Below are positions 32,498 to 41,550 of a DNA stretch of 54,722 nucleotides, piece after piece (within the stretch, counting starts at the first letter, position 1; the number at the start of each line of letters is the position of its first letter). Both the position numbers and the translations under genes were made by a program. The notes beneath the pieces are model-generated. The model was not told the origin of the DNA. It did no database searches and saw only the letters and a list, made by a program, of their open reading frames with translations. Where the stretch lies: assembly GCF_003434055.1 (NCBI RefSeq), contig NZ_QVEX01000025.1, forward strand, positions 323-55,044. Direction: 5' to 3'. This stretch comes from Enterocloster aldenensis. Lineage in GTDB: Bacteria > Bacillota > Clostridia > Lachnospirales > Lachnospiraceae.

Positions 32498-34618
32498 GTG
32501 GAAGACAATATAAAAGGACTAATCAACAGGGAGGCCCTGTTTTCCTCAGAGACAGAGGACTACCGTTTTCCGGCTGAGCCGGACGCAGATGATGATGTAA
32601 TCCTCCATATGCGGACAGGTAAGGGCAACGCAGATCATGTATATTATGTAGAGGACAATGCTGAGGTTGAGATGACCAAGGTCCTTTCAGACGAATTGTT
32701 CGACTACTATGAATATGAAATCACAGTAGGCACCGACCAGGTGCTTTATCACTTTAAAGTTGTAACAGGACAGGAGGTCTGTCTATATAACCGGCTGGGA
32801 GCCACGGATGAGGCCCAGCAGGGGTTTGATTTTAAGATTACTCCGGGATTCCATACGCCGGAATGGGCCAAAGGCGCGGTGATGTATCAGATTTTTGTGG
32901 ACCGGTTTTGCAATGGCGATAAAAGTAATGATGTGGAGACCTGTGAGTATGTATATATAGGCCGTCCGGTCCAGCGGGTTGAGGACTGGGGAAGGAACCC
33001 GTCCGCAATGGATGTGGGATATTTTTACGGAGGTGACTTAAAAGGGGTCTGGGATAAGCTGGACTACATCAAAAGCCTTGGCGTGGAGGTCATTTACCTT
33101 AACCCTATTTTCGTATCCCCATCCAACCATAAGTACGACTGCCAGGATTATGAACATATTGACCCCCATTTTGGACGGATTGTGAAAGACGGCGGCAGGC
33201 TGGTGGATGAGGACGCCACTGACAACCAGGAAGCAAAGAAGTATGTGATACGCAGTGCGGGAAGGGAGAACCTGGAAGCCAGCGATGCTTTTTTTGCTGA
33301 ATTTGTCCAGGAAATCCACAGGCGCGGCATGAAGATCATACTGGACGGCGTGTTTAACCACTGCGGTTCCTTTAATAAATGGCTGGATGCGGAAGAAGTG
33401 TATAAGCAATCAGGGGATTATGAGCCGGGGGCCTATGAATCCAAGGACAGCCCTTACCACAGCTTTTTCCATTTTTATGACGAGAGGGACCAGGCATGGC
33501 CGCGCAACGCAGCCTATGACGGCTGGTGGGGGCATGATACCCTGCCCAAGCTGAATTATGAAAATTCCGACAAGCTGGTAGAGTATATACTGAATGTTGC
33601 AAGGAAGTGGGTGTCCCCGCCGTATTCCATTGACGGATGGCGTCTGGATGTGGCAGCCGACCTGGGCCACACCTCGGAATACAACCATTCTTTCTGGCGC
33701 AGGTTCAGGCAGGCCGTGAAGGAGGTTAATCCGGATGTGCTGATTCTTGCAGAGCATTACGGTGACCCGGCATCCTGGCTGGAAGGCGACCAGTGGGACT
33801 CCATCATGAATTACGATGCGTTCATGGAGCCGGTCACATGGTTCCTGACCGGCATGGAAAAGCACAGTGACAGCTATAACGGCGGCCTGTGGGGTGATGG
33901 GGAAGCATTTTTTAATGCAATGAAATATCATATGAGCCGTATGCAGACCAACACGGTGATGACGGCCATGAACCAGCTCTCCAACCACGACCATTCAAGG
34001 TTCCTTACCAGAACCAACCAGATGGTGGGCAGGACCGGTACCATGGGGCCTGACAGGGCAGGAGAGAACATAAAGCTGTGCGTGCTCCGGGAGGCAGTGG
34101 TGATTCAGATGACATGGCCGGGAGCCCCTACTTTGTATTATGGAGATGAGGCGGGCGTGTGCGGCTGGACGGATCCGGACAGCAGAAGGACCTATCCCTG
34201 GGGCAGCGAGGATCTGGAACTGATTGAGTTCCACCGTTATATGACCGGTATCCATAAACGGGTTCCGGCCTTCCGCAAGGGAAGTGTGAAGCCGCTGGCG
34301 GCAGGATATCAGAAAATTGCCTATGGACGCATGTATGAGGATTATCAGGCAGTGACCGTTGTGTGCAACAGCCCTGAGGCGCAGACCATGGAGATTCCGG
34401 TGTGGCAGCTGGGCATAACGGATGATATGATCCTTGGGCGTCCTATCCTGTCCACGGAGGATGGGTATAATGCCGGGATCATGATGTACCGTGTAAAGGA
34501 AGGCATCCTGAAGGTTAACATGCCGTCCTACAGCGCGGCGGTGTTTATCTCCAGGCCCGAGGATTTTTATCCGGTTGTGGATTCGCGGTTTGCGGACGGA
34601 GTGGGAGAGGAAAAGTAG
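32498..34618 (+). CDS. GH13 alpha-glycosidase (neopullulanase/cyclomaltodextrinase-like)
   Basis: A 706-residue intracellular alpha-amylase family enzyme with no signal peptide. The first 130 residues form a beta-rich CBM34-like domain, followed by the (beta/alpha)8 barrel. The catalytic triad is present: D384 in GWRLDVA (nucleophile), E419 in LAEHYG (acid/base) and D498 in LSNHDHS. The GVFNHCG segment is conserved region I, and a long insertion with DATDNQEAKKYVIRSAG occurs before it. Such enzymes cut maltodextrins, pullulan or cyclodextrins taken up by the cell. The GTG at 32498 follows AAAGGATATAAAGA. It is a single gene without transporter neighbours. Confidence 0.88.
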   Translation: MEDNIKGLINREALFSSETEDYRFPAEPDADDDVILHMRTGKGNADHVYYVEDNAEVEMTKVLSDELFDYYEYEITVGTDQVLYHFKVVTGQEVCLYNRLGATDEAQQGFDFKITPGFHTPEWAKGAVMYQIFVDRFCNGDKSNDVETCEYVYIGRPVQRVEDWGRNPSAMDVGYFYGGDLKGVWDKLDYIKSLGVEVIYLNPIFVSPSNHKYDCQDYEHIDPHFGRIVKDGGRLVDEDATDNQEAKKYVIRSAGRENLEASDAFFAEFVQEIHRRGMKIILDGVFNHCGSFNKWLDAEEVYKQSGDYEPGAYESKDSPYHSFFHFYDERDQAWPRNAAYDGWWGHDTLPKLNYENSDKLVEYILNVARKWVSPPYSIDGWRLDVAADLGHTSEYNHSFWRRFRQAVKEVNPDVLILAEHYGDPASWLEGDQWDSIMNYDAFMEPVTWFLTGMEKHSDSYNGGLWGDGEAFFNAMKYHMSRMQTNTVMTAMNQLSNHDHSRFLTRTNQMVGRTGTMGPDRAGENIKLCVLREAVVIQMTWPGAPTLYYGDEAGVCGWTDPDSRRTYPWGSEDLELIEFHRYMTGIHKRVPAFRKGSVKPLAAGYQKIAYGRMYEDYQAVTVVCNSPEAQTMEIPVWQLGITDDMILGRPILSTEDGYNAGIMMYRVKEGILKVNMPSYSAAVFISRPEDFYPVVDSRFADGVGEEK

Positions 34619-35068
34619 GAACAGGAAACAGGAATCCGGGGATGTGCAGGGGATTCATAGGAAGATAGATAGGGAATTGAAAGGAAGAGCGCTTGATGGC
34701 GGCAGATATTAGGATGCGGTCATGGGGCGCTTTTTCTTTTGGTCTGCGGCTATGAGGCGCTTTTTTGGGGTTTGCGGGAATGGGATTTTAATTTAGGCCT
34801 GCCCTTGGTTTTCCGGACCAGGGTGTGTTTTGTTGAAATCATACAAGAATAAACAATATTTTTTGTAAGGTTAGTCAATTTACAACAAGGATGTGTGATG
34901 ATAGTATTATATTGTCATACAACAAAAAATAACATCAGATAAATATAAAATAAATATTGGTATAGTAGGACTAATAAAAATATATGTACTACAACAATCG
35001 GCATTATTGTGCTGGGGGGATATTCAATATATAATAAAACAAATTGGTGATATGGAGGCTGATGCTTT
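34619..35068. other. 450-base regulatory gap upstream of the GntR gene
   Basis: No gene seen. The first part has GC-rich repeats of the GGCGCTTTTT type (near 34724-34735 and 34757-34766) that can pair with GAGCGC at 34688, a likely terminator for the GH13 gene. From about 34830 the DNA becomes AT-rich and contains the operator-like repeats listed next. Confidence 0.55.
34863..34998 (+). promoter_or_regulatory. Operator-like repeats before the GntR regulator
   Basis: TTGTCATACAA (34912-34922) has the TTGT-N3-ACAA dyad of FadR/GntR-type operators. TACAACAA occurs at 34881-34888, 34918-34925 and 34990-34997, the last two within a 13-base repeat matching at 11 positions. TTGTAA/TTACAA (34863-34868/34880-34885) is a further dyad. 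Autoregulation is inferred. Confidence 0.5.
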
Positions 35069-35749
35069 ATGGAGACTAAAAATAAAAAGGAAACATTGTC
35101 AGACACGGTTAGCAGGAAACTGGAGGACATGATTACCACCCAGATGAAGGCCGGGAACCGGCTTCCCACGGAGATGGTATTGGCGGAAATGTATTCCGTG
35201 GGCAGGTCAACCATTCGGGAAAGCCTGAAGGCCCTGTCATCCAAGGGACTGATTGTAAGGAAAAAAGACGGGACATTTGTGTCAGACCGCGTGAAAGACT
35301 GTCTGATTGCACCTCTGGACCTGCTGATTACCATGGATATCGGGCAGATCAATGACCTGATAGAACTGCGTGAGATGCTGGAGGTCAGCATGATTGCAGC
35401 CGCAGTGGAGAGGGCCACGGATGAAGATATTAAGAACATGGAACGGATTTTATGGAAAATGCAGAATCCGGACCTGCAGGCAGATGAATCCAGGGAACTG
35501 GATATCCAGTTGCATTGTGCGTTTGCAGAGGCAACAGGCAATACCATTATTAAGGAGCTTATTAAGGCAGTGCAGTTGGTAACTGTCAAGAACCTGGATT
35601 ACATGTCCAATGTGACGCTGAAGCGGGATAATGCGGTTTCGTCCCACAGCCAGATCATCGAGGCATTTAAGAACAGGGACAAGGAGAAGGCAATTGAAAC
35701 AATGAGGGTGCATTTATCCATTTTCCGTAATCAGGAAAAGGAACAATAA
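35069..35749 (+). CDS. GntR/FadR family transcriptional regulator (FCD domain)
   Basis: A 226-residue regulator. The N-terminal winged helix-turn-helix (about 8-75) has the GntR pattern RLPTEMVLAEMYSVGRSTIRESLKALSSKGLIVRKKDGTFV. The C-terminal all-helical FCD domain (about 95-220) has the acidic and His residues that usually hold a metal near the ligand (ELDIQLHCAFAEATGN, SSHSQIIEAFKNRDKEKAIETMRVHL). FCD regulators sense small carboxylates or amino-acid-derived acids. It is first in a same-strand set with the CyuA-like enzyme, a membrane pair, an opine dehydrogenase and a DASS transporter, and probably controls it. Confidence 0.9.
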   Translation: METKNKKETLSDTVSRKLEDMITTQMKAGNRLPTEMVLAEMYSVGRSTIRESLKALSSKGLIVRKKDGTFVSDRVKDCLIAPLDLLITMDIGQINDLIELREMLEVSMIAAAVERATDEDIKNMERILWKMQNPDLQADESRELDIQLHCAFAEATGNTIIKELIKAVQLVTVKNLDYMSNVTLKRDNAVSSHSQIIEAFKNRDKEKAIETMRVHLSIFRNQEKEQ

Positions 35750-35846
35750 GTAAGAAGAATTATCTCATGGAGTGAGTGCCGGCCTTACTGCATGTTTAAT
35801 TAAAGAATATTGTACATGTGAACAGAGGAAGAAAGGAAGAGGACGT

Positions 35847-37130
35847 ATGTATCAGGATTTTTATGATATTCTTCACAAAGAGGTAAAGCCAGCACTTGGA
35901 TGTACGGGACCGCTGGGTCCGGTGTATGCAGCGGCATCCGCCATGTCAATCCTTGGGGGGAAGGACATTAAGCATATACATATCAGGGGAAGCAAGAACA
36001 CAGTGGGCCGCAATGCGGATGTGGGGATACCGGGAGTCTCAAAGACAGGAATTCCCATGGCAGTCTGTATCGGCGCGGTAGGTGGGGATGCCGGCGCCGG
36101 CCTGGAGGTGCTGAGGAACGTGACCCCGGAACAAAAGGAGATTGCAGAGCGCCTGGCGGATTCCGGGATTGTGGATGTGGAAATGGATCTGTCCATTAAC
36201 GGACGGTATGTGGAACTTGAGCTGGAGACGGAGAATGGAACCAGCAAGGTTATTGTTGCAACGGAAGTGGACAACGTGGTTTACCAGGAAGTAAACGGCA
36301 GGGTCCTGTTGGATAAGCCTTATGATATCAAGAAGCTGAATGACCACAGCAAGGCCCTGATCCGCCGGCACACGGTAAAGGAATGTTTTGAGTTTGCAAA
36401 GAACTGTCCCATCGAGGATTTATATTTCCTCAGGGATATGGTGAGTTATAATTCCAAGATGGCCGATCATGCCCTTCAATCAGATACAGGTGCAGGAATC
36501 GGAAGGGGCCTGTTGGAGATTGACCCGGATGACATGCTGATGCGGGCAAAGGCTTATGCAGCGGCCGGATGCGAGACGCGTATGGCAGGTGTGCAGCTTA
36601 CTGCAATGTCAGTGTGTAACAAGGGAAATGTGGGACTGGCCTCCTCCCTTCCCCTGGTCAGCATGGCGGATTCCATGAAGGTCGGCGAGGAGGTCCTGTT
36701 ACGGGCGGTGGCTTTAAGCTGCCTGGTGTCCATCATGACAATCAGCAATATCGGGAAGTCCCCGGCCATGTGTTCCTGTATGGTATCAGCCGCACTGGGA
36801 GTGGCCTGCGGTCTGGTGCTGATGATGGACGGCTCCTATGAGCAGGTTCAATATGCATTCAGCAATACATTTGTCAATTCCTTTGGCGTGGTCTGTGACG
36901 GCGCGCGCCAGGCATGTGCCATGAGGCTTGCGGTGGGCACGGGCGTGGCAGTGGACGCGGCAAGACTGGCCATGAAGAATGTCCATCTGCCCTTTAATAT
37001 GGGAGTACTGGGCGTGGATATGGAAGATTCCCTCAGATTTTTAGGCGTAATCGGTCAGGGACCCATGATTGCAACGGATGTGGCACTGTGCGAAGCGCTG
37101 TTTGAAAAAGCGCCCATGAGTAAAAAGTAG
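35847..37130 (+). CDS. CyuA/UPF0597-like L-cysteine desulfidase or L-serine dehydratase
   Basis: A 427-residue protein of the CyuA (YhaM, UPF0597) family, whose studied members use an oxygen-sensitive 4Fe-4S cluster to split L-cysteine to pyruvate, ammonia and sulfide, and are related to serine dehydratase alpha chains. GCTGPLGPVYAAA at residues 18-30 has the first conserved Cys; VGIPG-type segments follow, and VVCDGARQACAMRLAVG with its C-x6-C near 350 supplies likely cluster ligands. The ATG at 35847 has AGGAAGAGG. Standing beside an opine dehydrogenase, it may act on the amino acid released from an opine; a beta-hydroxy or thiol amino acid would fit. The exact substrate is unknown. Confidence 0.82.
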   Translation: MYQDFYDILHKEVKPALGCTGPLGPVYAAASAMSILGGKDIKHIHIRGSKNTVGRNADVGIPGVSKTGIPMAVCIGAVGGDAGAGLEVLRNVTPEQKEIAERLADSGIVDVEMDLSINGRYVELELETENGTSKVIVATEVDNVVYQEVNGRVLLDKPYDIKKLNDHSKALIRRHTVKECFEFAKNCPIEDLYFLRDMVSYNSKMADHALQSDTGAGIGRGLLEIDPDDMLMRAKAYAAAGCETRMAGVQLTAMSVCNKGNVGLASSLPLVSMADSMKVGEEVLLRAVALSCLVSIMTISNIGKSPAMCSCMVSAALGVACGLVLMMDGSYEQVQYAFSNTFVNSFGVVCDGARQACAMRLAVGTGVAVDAARLAMKNVHLPFNMGVLGVDMEDSLRFLGVIGQGPMIATDVALCEALFEKAPMSKK

Positions 37131-37155
37131 GGAATGGGGGAAGGAGGGAGTCTGA

Positions 37156-37866
37156 GTGAATTATTTAGATGTAGCCAATAGCAGGACCATGTTTCTGCTG
37201 TGCCTGGTTCCGGCGTTGACCATTGTTACCGTGGCTGTTTTATTTATCAGGACCGCATGGAGACGCGGGCTGGAACTGGGTATGTCAAATGAAAAGTTGA
37301 AAAAGTGTGTTACGACCTCAGTTACATTTTCCATTGTTCCTACCCTTTCACTGCTTATCCTGATGGTGGGCTTAGCGCCCACCATAGGAAAGTTCTATCC
37401 CTGGATGCGTATGATTAACATTGGGGCGGGACAGTACGAAGCGGTTGCGGCTAATATAGGCATGCAGGCCTCGGGCGCCGGGGACTGGAAGGCCCTTACC
37501 CTGGCAGGATATGTCCTGATCATGCTGGTCATGAACTTCGGGATGTGTATTGCGCCCATTCTCTGTATCTTTACGATTAAGAAATTTGATTCAACACTGA
37601 AGGTGGCCAAGGGCTCCAAGCCTTTCATGAACATAGCGACATCTGCCCTGTACACGGGATTTATCGCATTCTCAGCACTTCCATACGCGGTGAACACCAA
37701 GAAACCGCTGGCAATCGTTGCATTGCTGGTGGGCGGTTCTGTCCGGTTCCTGTGCGTGAAGCTGAAAAAACGGTTCCCGTTCCTTCAGGAATTCTCAATG
37801 ACCCTTTCCCTGCTTCTGGCCATGGTGGCGTGCATCGCGCTGACCCAGGCAGGGATATTCACATAA
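37156..37866 (+). CDS. DUF5058 family membrane protein
   Basis: A 236-residue membrane protein with about six helices. The sequence around the second and third helices (KKCVTTSVTFSIVPTLSLLI, then LAPTIGKFYPWMRMINIGAG) fits DUF5058, a family of unknown function often paired with another small membrane protein and amino-acid enzymes in Clostridia. It starts at 37156 (GTG) after GAAGGAGGG. The next gene also encodes a membrane protein and begins 18 bases after its stop, so the two may form one transporter. Transport is inferred from context. Confidence 0.72.
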   Translation: MNYLDVANSRTMFLLCLVPALTIVTVAVLFIRTAWRRGLELGMSNEKLKKCVTTSVTFSIVPTLSLLILMVGLAPTIGKFYPWMRMINIGAGQYEAVAANIGMQASGAGDWKALTLAGYVLIMLVMNFGMCIAPILCIFTIKKFDSTLKVAKGSKPFMNIATSALYTGFIAFSALPYAVNTKKPLAIVALLVGGSVRFLCVKLKKRFPFLQEFSMTLSLLLAMVACIALTQAGIFT

Positions 37867-37884
37867 GGAAGGAGGCGCAGTGGT

Positions 37885-38619
37885 ATGAGTGAACAGAGTA
37901 CAAAGGATGTGCAGGTAAAGGGGACAAAGCGTGACGGGGTCTTTGATGAATATGACCATAAAATTCACAGGATGGGGCGGATTGGTACGTTCGTATCTTT
38001 GATTACCTGGTTCCTTCCGGCCATTGGCATTACCCTTATCTACAAGGTCCGCCTGAACTGGGGACAGATTCTGGCAGCTACCATTGCGGTTGTATCCGCG
38101 TTTGGCCTGCAGGGGTTTTTCCAGCCATTTACATTTTTTCCCATGCTGGGGGCGGGCGGGACCTACCTGTCCTTCATATTCGGCAATGTGCCGCAGCAGC
38201 GGCTTCCATGCGCCACAAGCTGTCAGGAAATCATGGGAGTTGATATGGGGACCAAGGAGGGGGATATCGTGGCTACCATAGCAGTGGGCATCTCGTCACT
38301 GGTGTCAGTGGCAGTGTGTACCCTGGGTATGGTTGCCGTGACCATTATTTATCCTGTGATATCCAATCCCGTGCTTTCACCAGGATTTGGGAATATCATT
38401 CCCGCGCTATTCGGATATATGTTTGTCACTGTATTTTTAGGCAGTCCAAAGGTAGCTGCGTTACCCTCCATCCTGTGCCTGATCATGCTTGCGGTATTCG
38501 GTCTGCCCTTTGCCAGCAAGAACTCCATGTACCTGAACCTGTTCTTCATGGGTACGGCTGTGGTATGGGCTTACTATTTATTTAAAAAAGGGAAAATCAA
38601 ATCCGGCGGCAGACTGTAG
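37885..38619 (+). CDS. Membrane protein, probable partner of the DUF5058 protein
   Basis: A 244-residue protein with a hydrophilic start of about 30 residues and five to six helices, among them ITWFLPAIGITLIY, VSVAVCTLGMVAVTIIY and LPSILCLIMLAVFGL. I do not recognise the family. A polar, Cys-containing loop (NVPQQRLPCATSCQEIMGVDMGTKEGD) between helices could bind substrate. The ATG at 37885 has AAGGAGG. It lies between the DUF5058 gene and a hairpin at 38664, and a two-subunit permease is the simplest idea. Confidence 0.7.
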   Translation: MSEQSTKDVQVKGTKRDGVFDEYDHKIHRMGRIGTFVSLITWFLPAIGITLIYKVRLNWGQILAATIAVVSAFGLQGFFQPFTFFPMLGAGGTYLSFIFGNVPQQRLPCATSCQEIMGVDMGTKEGDIVATIAVGISSLVSVAVCTLGMVAVTIIYPVISNPVLSPGFGNIIPALFGYMFVTVFLGSPKVAALPSILCLIMLAVFGLPFASKNSMYLNLFFMGTAVVWAYYLFKKGKIKSGGRL

Positions 38620-38663
38620 ATGAGTTTTTAAACATACCTTAGGGCGTGTAGACATGTTCTGGC

Positions 38664-38691
38664 AACGGGCTGAGTGGCGTCTCAGCCCGTT
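38664..38691 (+). terminator. Hairpin between the membrane pair and the opine dehydrogenase gene
   Basis: AACGGGCTGAG (38664-38674) is the exact inverse of 38681-38691, with a 6-base loop and a short T end. The next start is only 24 bases further, with no room for a promoter, so this looks like a partial terminator or RNA stability element inside the operon. Confidence 0.6.
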
Positions 38692-38715
38692 TGCATCTAA
38701 AAGGGGTAAAGTATA

Positions 38716-39801
38716 ATGACGGATAACAGTATAACAGTAATCGGCAGCGGGGCCACTGCGCTGGCAGCTGCCGCATATCTGACAATAAAGGGAAAACAGG
38801 TCATCCTGTGCGACAGGGAACAGGGACAGAGATTCCGGGATATTGAGGATGGGGGAGGAATTACCCTGGAGGGGGTCATGGAAACAGGCTCCCCGGTGCT
38901 TCCCTTCCGTATGACGGATGATTTTCAGGATGCTGTGGGGAATGCCCGCCGGATCCTGGTTTGCGTTTCAGCGGACAGGCACAGGGAGATTGCGGATCTG
39001 TGTTCCCCGTATGCCAGGGAAGGGCAGACCTATGTCATCAGTCCGGGCAACCTGGGCGCTGTCATATTTGTAGACAGGTTTTACAAAAAGGGGAAAAAGG
39101 GTGTCACGGCCGCGGAACTTGTGGGAAATATCTGCCCGTGCCGTATAACCGGAAGGGCAAGGGTGCTTATGGCCATGCCGGTGGGGGAAAAGCGGATTGC
39201 GGCATTTCCGGCCTGCCGGACGCAGATGGCAATCCAGGCATTTGAGGATGTGTTCAGGTTCCATGCAGCCAGGAATATTTTTGAGGGAATGCTCAATTCC
39301 CCCAATCTGGTCATCCATGTGGCCGGCACCCTTTTGAACACCACGGCTATTGAGAAAATGGGGCAGGATTTTGCGCTGTACACAAACGGGCTGACACCAT
39401 CCCTGTTAAGGTGCGCGGATGCAGTTGAAAAGGAACGCAACCAGGTGCTGAGGGAATTGGATTACAGCGCTTATGCAAGTACGGTGTCCAAAATGCATCA
39501 GATGATGGACTATGGGCATTATGACGAGCTGAATTACTTCCGGTCCCTGAAAGGACCTGCCAGCCTGGAGGAAAGGTACATCAGCGAAGATGCATCCTGT
39601 TCCATGGCCCTTCTTGTGTCCCTGGCAGAGGAGTACGGGATTGAGGTCCCGGTATGTAAAGCGCTTATTACCATTGCCAATACGGTTAATGGATTCAATT
39701 ATTATGAGCATGGCCGTACCCTTAAGAATATGGGGATGTCGGGGATGTCCAGGGAAAATCTGAACCAATATCTGGAAACCCTGACCATGGCAGGGGGATA
39801 A
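38716..39801 (+). CDS. NAD/NADP octopine/nopaline (opine) dehydrogenase family protein
   Basis: A 361-residue protein. The N-terminal Rossmann domain has TVIGSGATALAAAAYLTIKG at residues 7-26 (GxGxxA type), with D33 in CDRE after the second strand, and ILVCVSADRHREIADL further on. The C-terminal helical domain has the family mark FEGMLNSPNLVIHVAGTLLNTT with the conserved His, and GLTPSL. Opine dehydrogenases reversibly join an amino acid and a 2-keto acid reductively; in a catabolic cluster the oxidative, splitting direction is likely. The start at 38716 has AAAAGGGG. It overlaps closely with the DASS transporter gene, three bases apart. Confidence 0.82.
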   Translation: MTDNSITVIGSGATALAAAAYLTIKGKQVILCDREQGQRFRDIEDGGGITLEGVMETGSPVLPFRMTDDFQDAVGNARRILVCVSADRHREIADLCSPYAREGQTYVISPGNLGAVIFVDRFYKKGKKGVTAAELVGNICPCRITGRARVLMAMPVGEKRIAAFPACRTQMAIQAFEDVFRFHAARNIFEGMLNSPNLVIHVAGTLLNTTAIEKMGQDFALYTNGLTPSLLRCADAVEKERNQVLRELDYSAYASTVSKMHQMMDYGHYDELNYFRSLKGPASLEERYISEDASCSMALLVSLAEEYGIEVPVCKALITIANTVNGFNYYEHGRTLKNMGMSGMSRENLNQYLETLTMAGG

Positions 39802-39804
39802 GGC

Positions 39805-41229
39805 ATGGCAGCTGGAGGAAAATGGATTCCGCTTTTTTGGAATAGGACCTGCCGAAGGATACTGGGGCTGTGCATGGCGCTGACAGCAGGTGTGGTATTG
39901 TGGAGGCTTCCTCTGGACGGGCTTAGCCTGGATGGGCAGAAATGTCTGGCATTGTCGGCAGCAGGAATCATTTTATGGGCCTTTGAGGTGTTCCCGCTGG
40001 GATACACCTCCATGGGGATTTTGATGGGGTATTCCCTGGCAATCAATCCTTTGACGGCCGGACCAGGGGACATATTCGGATTCTTCACCAAACCCATGGC
40101 CTATATGATTATAAGCGGCTTCATCATAGCGGGCGCTGTCAGGGCTTCGGGACTGGCAAGGAGGCTTGCGTTGTTCCTCATAAGCAGGTACATATCAGAT
40201 TACAGGCATGTAATCATTTGCTGTTATCTGTTAAGCTATATTATGGCGGTCATGATTCCACAGCCATTTGCAAGGGCGTTTTTAATATTGTCCATCATGC
40301 AGCTGCTTTTAAAGGATTCCGGTCTGGGACAAAAACATGCAGCCAATATTGGCCTGGCTGTTTTTGCGGCTCAGAATGGGGCGGGCATGATGGTCCTGAC
40401 AGGGGACAGCTCCCTTAATATGATGATCCTCAGCCAGATACCGGAGGCATTCAGGCCGTCCTGGGGGCAGTGGCTGTACTATATGGCGGTGCCTGCCCTG
40501 CTTACCGGGGCATGTATGTGCGCGCTGCAGCTGTTTTTATTTGGGCAGCCTGAAACCTTCCGGCTGGACAGAGGAAAGGCAAAGGAAGAGCTGGATAAGC
40601 TAAAGGGGCTGTCAGCCCAGGAAATCCGTATGATGGTGTGGCTGTTGGCCGCTGTCGGATTATGGCTTACAGATACAATCCATGGAATTGATATTGGCTG
40701 GGTCAGTGTGGGGGTGACCATTGGAATGGCACTTCCGTTGGTTGGTAATCTGGTCGACGGGTCCCAGATTAAAGAGGTGAATCTTAACACCCTGCTGTTT
40801 TTGTGTGCCAGCATGGCGATTGGGAGTGTTGGCACAAAGACCGGCATGAGTTCCTTTTTGGCCGGACGCCTTCTTCCTGCACACCTGGGTGACAGCCTGG
40901 CCGCGCTGTTTCTTGTTACCGGGGCAGCTTGTATCCTGCTTCACCTGCTGCTGGGAAGCATCATGGCGGTCTTTTCCCTGGCCGTACCTGCGCTTTTGAC
41001 AATAACAGCAGGCGTATCGCCTTTGGCAGTGGGGCTGCTGGTCTATGTACTGACGGTGGGGCAATGGTTTTTCCCCTACCAAAGCCTGAGCCTTACCATT
41101 GGTCTGGGGGAAGGAGAAGGCGGATATTCCGCAGGGACCGCATCCAGGTTTGGGCTGGCCTATACCGTACCATCGCTTCTGTGCGGCGGAGCCGCAATGA
41201 TGTGGTGGCGGCTGGTGGGACTTTTGTGA
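39805..41229 (+). CDS. DASS (SLC13) family anion transporter
   Basis: A 474-residue transporter with about 11-12 helices of the divalent anion:sodium symporter type. The first half has EVFPLGYTSMGILMGYSLAI and the region of the first helical hairpin (MAVMIPQPFARAFLILSIMQLL, where an SNT motif is usual; here it is altered). The second half has NTLLFLCASMAIGSVGTKTGM. Family members import dicarboxylates, citrate or sulfate with sodium. The ATG at 39805 lies just after the opine dehydrogenase stop, so the two genes are translated together, and an acidic opine or keto acid is a likely cargo. The departure from the SNT motif suggests an unusual substrate. Confidence 0.78.
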   Translation: MAAGGKWIPLFWNRTCRRILGLCMALTAGVVLWRLPLDGLSLDGQKCLALSAAGIILWAFEVFPLGYTSMGILMGYSLAINPLTAGPGDIFGFFTKPMAYMIISGFIIAGAVRASGLARRLALFLISRYISDYRHVIICCYLLSYIMAVMIPQPFARAFLILSIMQLLLKDSGLGQKHAANIGLAVFAAQNGAGMMVLTGDSSLNMMILSQIPEAFRPSWGQWLYYMAVPALLTGACMCALQLFLFGQPETFRLDRGKAKEELDKLKGLSAQEIRMMVWLLAAVGLWLTDTIHGIDIGWVSVGVTIGMALPLVGNLVDGSQIKEVNLNTLLFLCASMAIGSVGTKTGMSSFLAGRLLPAHLGDSLAALFLVTGAACILLHLLLGSIMAVFSLAVPALLTITAGVSPLAVGLLVYVLTVGQWFFPYQSLSLTIGLGEGEGGYSAGTASRFGLAYTVPSLLCGGAAMMWWRLVGLL

Positions 41230-41313
41230 GCTTGTATAACCCACACGAAATTCCTTTCTATTTCCCTGGTGTTTACGCGCTGCGCCCTGGAATGAATGGA
41301 ATGGGATGGACGC

Positions 41314-41345
41314 AAAAGACCTGGAACATATGTTCCAGGTCTTTT
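41314..41345. terminator. Perfect palindromic terminator between the transporter gene and tRNA-Leu
   Basis: A 32-base perfect palindrome with AAAAGACC at one end and GGTCTTTT at the other, centred at 41329.5. It can stop the operon on the plus strand and tRNA-Leu on the minus strand. Confidence 0.8.
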
Positions 41346-41350
41346 CCTGA

Positions 41351-41434
41351 TGCGGGTGGCCGGACTTGAACCGGCACGGTATCGCTACCGAGGGATTTTA
41401 AGTCCCTTGTGTCTGCCTATTCCACCACACCCGC
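41351..41434 (-). tRNA. tRNA-Leu (TAA)
   Basis: On the minus strand, acceptor GCGGGTG (41434-41428) pairs with CACCCGC (41358-41352), and the discriminator is A at 41351. The anticodon loop CTTAAAA reads TAA (UUA codons). A long variable arm, as expected for a class II tRNA, gives 84 bases. CCA is not encoded. Confidence 0.93.
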
Positions 41435-41522
41435 AGCGTACGGATACTTAAATGCGTGCCGCGGCTGAAAACAAGGACCTTTACGCGCTATGCACTGATG
41501 TCCTTAAGCTATGATTGGCACG

Positions 41523-41550
41523 CTAGGATGAATTTTCAAACACATCCTAG
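41523..41550. terminator. Hairpin after tRNA-Tyr
   Basis: CTAGGATG (41523-41530) is the exact inverse of 41543-41550, directly after the tRNA-Tyr 3' end on the minus strand. There is no T run. The loop contains AATTTTCAAACA, a string also found in the element at 7481. Confidence 0.5.

Noticed and set aside
35772..35846. 25-residue N-terminal extension of the CyuA-like enzyme
   Set aside because: The ATG at 35847 has a good SD and matches the usual family start; the upstream part lacks both.
41523..41550. Second copy of the 7300-7497 element
   Set aside because: Only AATTTTCAAACAC is shared; the arms and inner hairpins are different, so it is just a small hairpin.
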